64,000 nucleotides of DNA, taken from positions 620,001 to 684,000 of the forward strand of contig NZ_FQVO01000001.1 in the NCBI RefSeq assembly GCF_900129385.1, given 5' to 3'. The stretch's first letter is position 1. Each line of letters begins with the position of its first letter. The translations under genes and the position numbers were made by a program. The stretch comes from Chryseobacterium takakiae (GTDB taxonomy: Bacteria; Bacteroidota; Bacteroidia; Flavobacteriales; Weeksellaceae). The notes beneath the pieces are model-generated. The model was not told where the DNA came from, made no database searches, and saw nothing but the letters and a program-made list of their open reading frames with translations. Positions 61,994-64,000 of the stretch are shown here, piece after piece.

Positions 61994-62737
61994 ATGATAC
62001 GCACACTTTTATTATCGGCATTCCTGATGAGTTCGGGGACTTTTTTCAGCCAGAATTTAAAACCTGTATCCTATAAGGATGGTTCACAAAAACTAAACGG
62101 TTTGATAACATCCAACGCCGGAAAAAAACTTCCGGGAGTCTTGATTCTGCCCGCCTGGAAGGGAATTGATGATGAAGCAAGGACAGCCGCTACGGAACTT
62201 GAAAAACAGGGGTATATTGCTTTTGTAGCAGACATTTACGGTGAGGGAAATATTCCGAAGGATAATGAATCGGCAGCAAAAACGTCAGGATATTACAAGA
62301 AAAATTATGAGGCGTACCAGAAAAGGATTTCATTAGCCCTGGAAGAGCTAAAGAAAAACGGGGCGGTTCCTGAAAAGATTGCAGTGATCGGGTATTGTTT
62401 CGGCGGAACGGGTGCTCTGGAGTCTGCAAGGGGAAGCCTTCCTGTGGTGGGCGTTGTTTCGATTCATGGAAGCATCGGAAAGGACCAGTCAAGAACAAAC
62501 GGACCTATTTCTACAAAAATCCTTGTTGAAAACCCTGCGGATGATAAAAGCGTTACTCCGGAAGATTATAACAATCTTATCAAGGAAATGAATGAAGGAA
62601 ATGCCGACTGGCAGATCATCACTTATGCGCATTCCAAACACACCTTCACCGATCCAAAGTCACCGGATTACAATCCTGTAATGGCAAAAAGAGCTTGGAA
62701 TCATACTCTAATGTTTTTGAAAGAAATTTTAAAATAA
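61994..62737 (+). CDS. Secreted dienelactone hydrolase family protein
   Basis: The 247-residue alpha/beta hydrolase has a signal peptide to about 20 (GTFFSQ). It has the nucleophile elbow VIGYCFGGTG (Cys135), Asp183/184 in ENPADDKSVTPE and His216 in YAHSKHTFTDP, giving the Cys-Asp-His triad of dienelactone hydrolases. ATG 61994 is used; an upstream in-frame start at 61829 would add 55 residues encoded by the inverted-repeat element and is rejected. Natural substrate unknown. Confidence 0.9.
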   Translation: MIRTLLLSAFLMSSGTFFSQNLKPVSYKDGSQKLNGLITSNAGKKLPGVLILPAWKGIDDEARTAATELEKQGYIAFVADIYGEGNIPKDNESAAKTSGYYKKNYEAYQKRISLALEELKKNGAVPEKIAVIGYCFGGTGALESARGSLPVVGVVSIHGSIGKDQSRTNGPISTKILVENPADDKSVTPEDYNNLIKEMNEGNADWQIITYAHSKHTFTDPKSPDYNPVMAKRAWNHTLMFLKEILK

Positions 62738-62751
62738 TGCAAGAATGAAAT

Positions 62752-62792
62752 AATGTAACAGTGTATCAATTCCGGATCTACACTGTTACATT
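62752..62792. terminator. Bidirectional terminator between convergent genes
   Basis: Perfect 14-bp arms AATGTAACAGTGTA and TACACTGTTACATT around a 13-nt loop, flanked by TTAATTTTTTT on the plus side. It lies between the converging hydrolase and lipoprotein genes. TTACACTGTTACATT recurs at 63296-63310, beyond the cupin stop. Confidence 0.8.
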
Positions 62793-62796
62793 TCAA

Positions 62797-63177
62797 TTAA
62801 TTTTTTTGATCGAGCTCTACTTTGTATTCTTTTGGAGAATATTTGGTAAGAGAGCCTGTAGCCGCATCAATTCCGACACCGATAGCACCACCTAAAAGAA
62901 TATTGACCAATGTCACCGGATTAAAGGTTTTGGTAAGCTTAACTTCCTTAGTAGTGAATCCTTCTTTTTCAAATGTTACCATTTGTTTGCTTAAAGATCT
63001 CGGAATTTCAGCAGTACATGGAGTGGTACATTTTTCAATTCCTTTATGGAATACTTTGGCGCCTTCCGGCGTCGAATTAAAAGTGATCTTATCTTTTGTT
63101 CCTGTAAGAATACTTGCGCATGAAGTTACAGAAAGGGCGATTCCCGCTAAAAGGACTACTGACAGTTTGTTTTTCAT
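62797..63177 (-). CDS. Small lipoprotein with PEGA-like domain
   Basis: The 126-residue lipoprotein (lipobox SVTSC, Cys20) reads ITFNSTPEGAKVFHKGIEKC, CTTPCTAEIP and VTFEKEGFTTKEVKL, a PEGA-like beta domain with two extra Cys (KCTTPC), then a hydrophobic glycine-rich stretch (NILLGGAIGVGIDAATG). ATG 63177 is chosen since it directly precedes the signal; an upstream start would add 20 residues. Role unknown; probably cell-envelope associated. Confidence 0.85.
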   Translation of the reverse strand: MKNKLSVVLLAGIALSVTSCASILTGTKDKITFNSTPEGAKVFHKGIEKCTTPCTAEIPRSLSKQMVTFEKEGFTTKEVKLTKTFNPVTLVNILLGGAIGVGIDAATGSLTKYSPKEYKVELDQKN

Positions 63178-63334
63178 AGTTAGTTTATCTTTTGTAAAAA
63201 ATTTGCGCGAACTTACGAATAATCTGTCACCGGTCAAAAGAAATAAACTATATATCGGGTCAGTTTGGTATCATTATAAGTTATTTTTTTGATTGTTACA
63301 CTGTTACATTATTAAATTGGTACATTATGCAATT

Positions 63335-63706
63335 TTAATCTACACCTTCTTCTTCCCTATGTACCGATTCCATAGAAAATGCAGGGAGACAAATTGAAAT
63401 ATATTCGCATTCCTGTTCAAAAGGATTGCTGTAGCGGATTCTGGCGCCTTTTTCGATCATAATGCTTTGTCCTTTTTCAAGGATGACTGTTTCGCCGTCA
63501 ATCTCAAACTGTTTTTTACCTGAAACAATTAAAGTAAATTCATCAAACTCGGGTGTCTGGTGCGGCTCGCTCCATCCCGGCGGTGCGACCATGTGGGCAA
63601 TGGAAATACCTGAATTTCCGGTTGAATTTCCCCAATGCTCTTCAATCAGTTTTCCATCGGTCGTCGGAACCACGAATGGTGTCTGTTGGATTTTAAATTT
63701 TTTCAT
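63335..63706 (-). CDS. Cupin-domain protein
   Basis: The 123-residue single-domain cupin has IAHMVAPPGWSEPHQTPEFDEF with the metal-binding His/Glu of motif 1, the FEIDGETVILEKGQSIMIEKG turn and RYSNPFEQE of motif 2. ATG 63706 is used, as the longer frame would run through the upstream acetyltransferase gene. Its start overlaps the end of that gene by 14 nt, so the two are cotranscribed. Function not predictable beyond the fold. Confidence 0.85.
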   Translation of the reverse strand: MKKFKIQQTPFVVPTTDGKLIEEHWGNSTGNSGISIAHMVAPPGWSEPHQTPEFDEFTLIVSGKKQFEIDGETVILEKGQSIMIEKGARIRYSNPFEQECEYISICLPAFSMESVHREEEGVD

Positions 63707-64000
63707 ATTTTTCCTTTTTGATTTGGTATATAATGTTGATTCTTGAAGGTTCTCCGAAATAAGCAATTTCTTCTTCTCCAATTTTTTCTGCACCCAATCT
63801 TTCCATAGCTGTCCTGGAACGGATATTATCTTTTCCGACATGGAAATAAACCGTATCTACAAACTGGAAGATGTACTGAAGCATCATCTTTTTTACCTGT
63901 GGATTGATTCCCTTTCCCCAAGATTTTGTTCCATAAAAAGTATAACCTATGAAAATACTGTTATCACTTTGGTTATAATCATAAAAACGGGTGCTTCCCA
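63693..64000 (-). CDS. GNAT-family N-acetyltransferase (5' end cut by window edge)
   Basis: The window holds only the C-terminal 101 residues, in a frame open to the right edge: FIGYTFYGTKSWGKGINPQV is the acetyl-CoA-binding motif A, then VYFHVGKDNIRSRTAMERLG, typical of RimJ/RimL-type acetyltransferases, ending KKEKYEKI. The start lies beyond 64000. It overlaps the cupin start by 14 nt. Confidence 0.88.
   Translation of the reverse strand, partial: GSTRFYDYNQSDNSIFIGYTFYGTKSWGKGINPQVKKMMLQYIFQFVDTVYFHVGKDNIRSRTAMERLGAEKIGEEEIAYFGEPSRINIIYQIKKEKYEKI

Noticed and set aside
63707..63841. 45-residue extension of the cupin protein
   Set aside because: It overlaps the acetyltransferase gene in another frame; the cupin fold starts after 63706.

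Overview
The window looks like a chromosomal segment of a Flavobacteriia member close to Chryseobacterium. The evidence is a SusC/SusD pair, a type IX secretion sorting domain, TAnnTTTG-type promoters, A-rich leaders in place of strong Shine-Dalgarno sites, AT-rich intergenic DNA and the flavobacterial gene types throughout. Genus is inferred from gene content, not computed.

Region 1 (1-19.7 kb, all minus strand) is a polysaccharide utilisation locus for rhamnogalacturonan-I (pectin backbone). In transcription order it holds GH28, GH2 and a rhamnogalacturonan acetylesterase (overlapping start and stop codons), a tandem palindromic repeat array, a GH106 rhamnosidase, a DUF4350 protein, PL11 lyase followed by GH105, the rhamnose transporter RhaT, and SusC-SusD (SusD is cut by the window edge). 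Together these would bind and import oligosaccharides, deacetylate and cleave the backbone, remove unsaturated uronate, galactose and rhamnose, and take up rhamnose. No dedicated regulator is visible, but a GCAGGATGC motif lies about 50 bp before both the susC and the GH28 starts, and an inverted repeat sits at the rhaT promoter.

Region 2 (20-29.2 kb) has an overlapping glycosyltransferase / UDP-galactopyranose mutase / GH1-like set, a TetR regulator with a palindrome at the promoter of a three-gene membrane/DUF3817/rhodanese operon, a GT9 plus WaaP-like kinase pair probably acting on lipopolysaccharide, and an SDR/AraC pair. Region 3 (29.4-37.7 kb) has a secreted beta-helix protein, two large PAS histidine kinases and a membrane-anchored phosphatase. 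Both flanks of the second kinase carry gene remnants (the 3' end of an Old Yellow Enzyme gene and the first 24 codons of an NAD(P)-binding protein).

Region 4 (37.9-46.3 kb) is the most unusual surface system. It has three related small exported subunits (one frameshifted and nearly identical to its neighbour), a chaperone-like Ig protein, a 926-residue usher-like outer-membrane protein and a 477-residue protein whose C-terminal domain resembles the subunits. A NarL-type response regulator follows. I read this as a chaperone-usher-like fibre or surface-coat system unrelated to FimA/Mfa1 pili. Region 5 (47-52.4 kb) is a cluster of three proteins without recognised families or signal peptides. 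They share modules: proteins 1 and 3 share the N-terminal domain, and proteins 1 and 2 share a C-terminal 'GxxPTEE' helical domain.

Region 6 (52.4-58.8 kb) holds an unrecognised 253-residue protein, a possible gene remnant and a 1611-residue exonuclease-RecQ-UvrD fusion, ending at a tRNA-Ser(UGA) gene, which is a typical island position. Region 7 (59-64 kb) is core-like: trxB, holA, a small HsdR-N nuclease-fold protein, a secreted dienelactone hydrolase, a lipoprotein, a cupin and a truncated GNAT acetyltransferase. No rRNA, CRISPR array or intact insertion sequence was seen.
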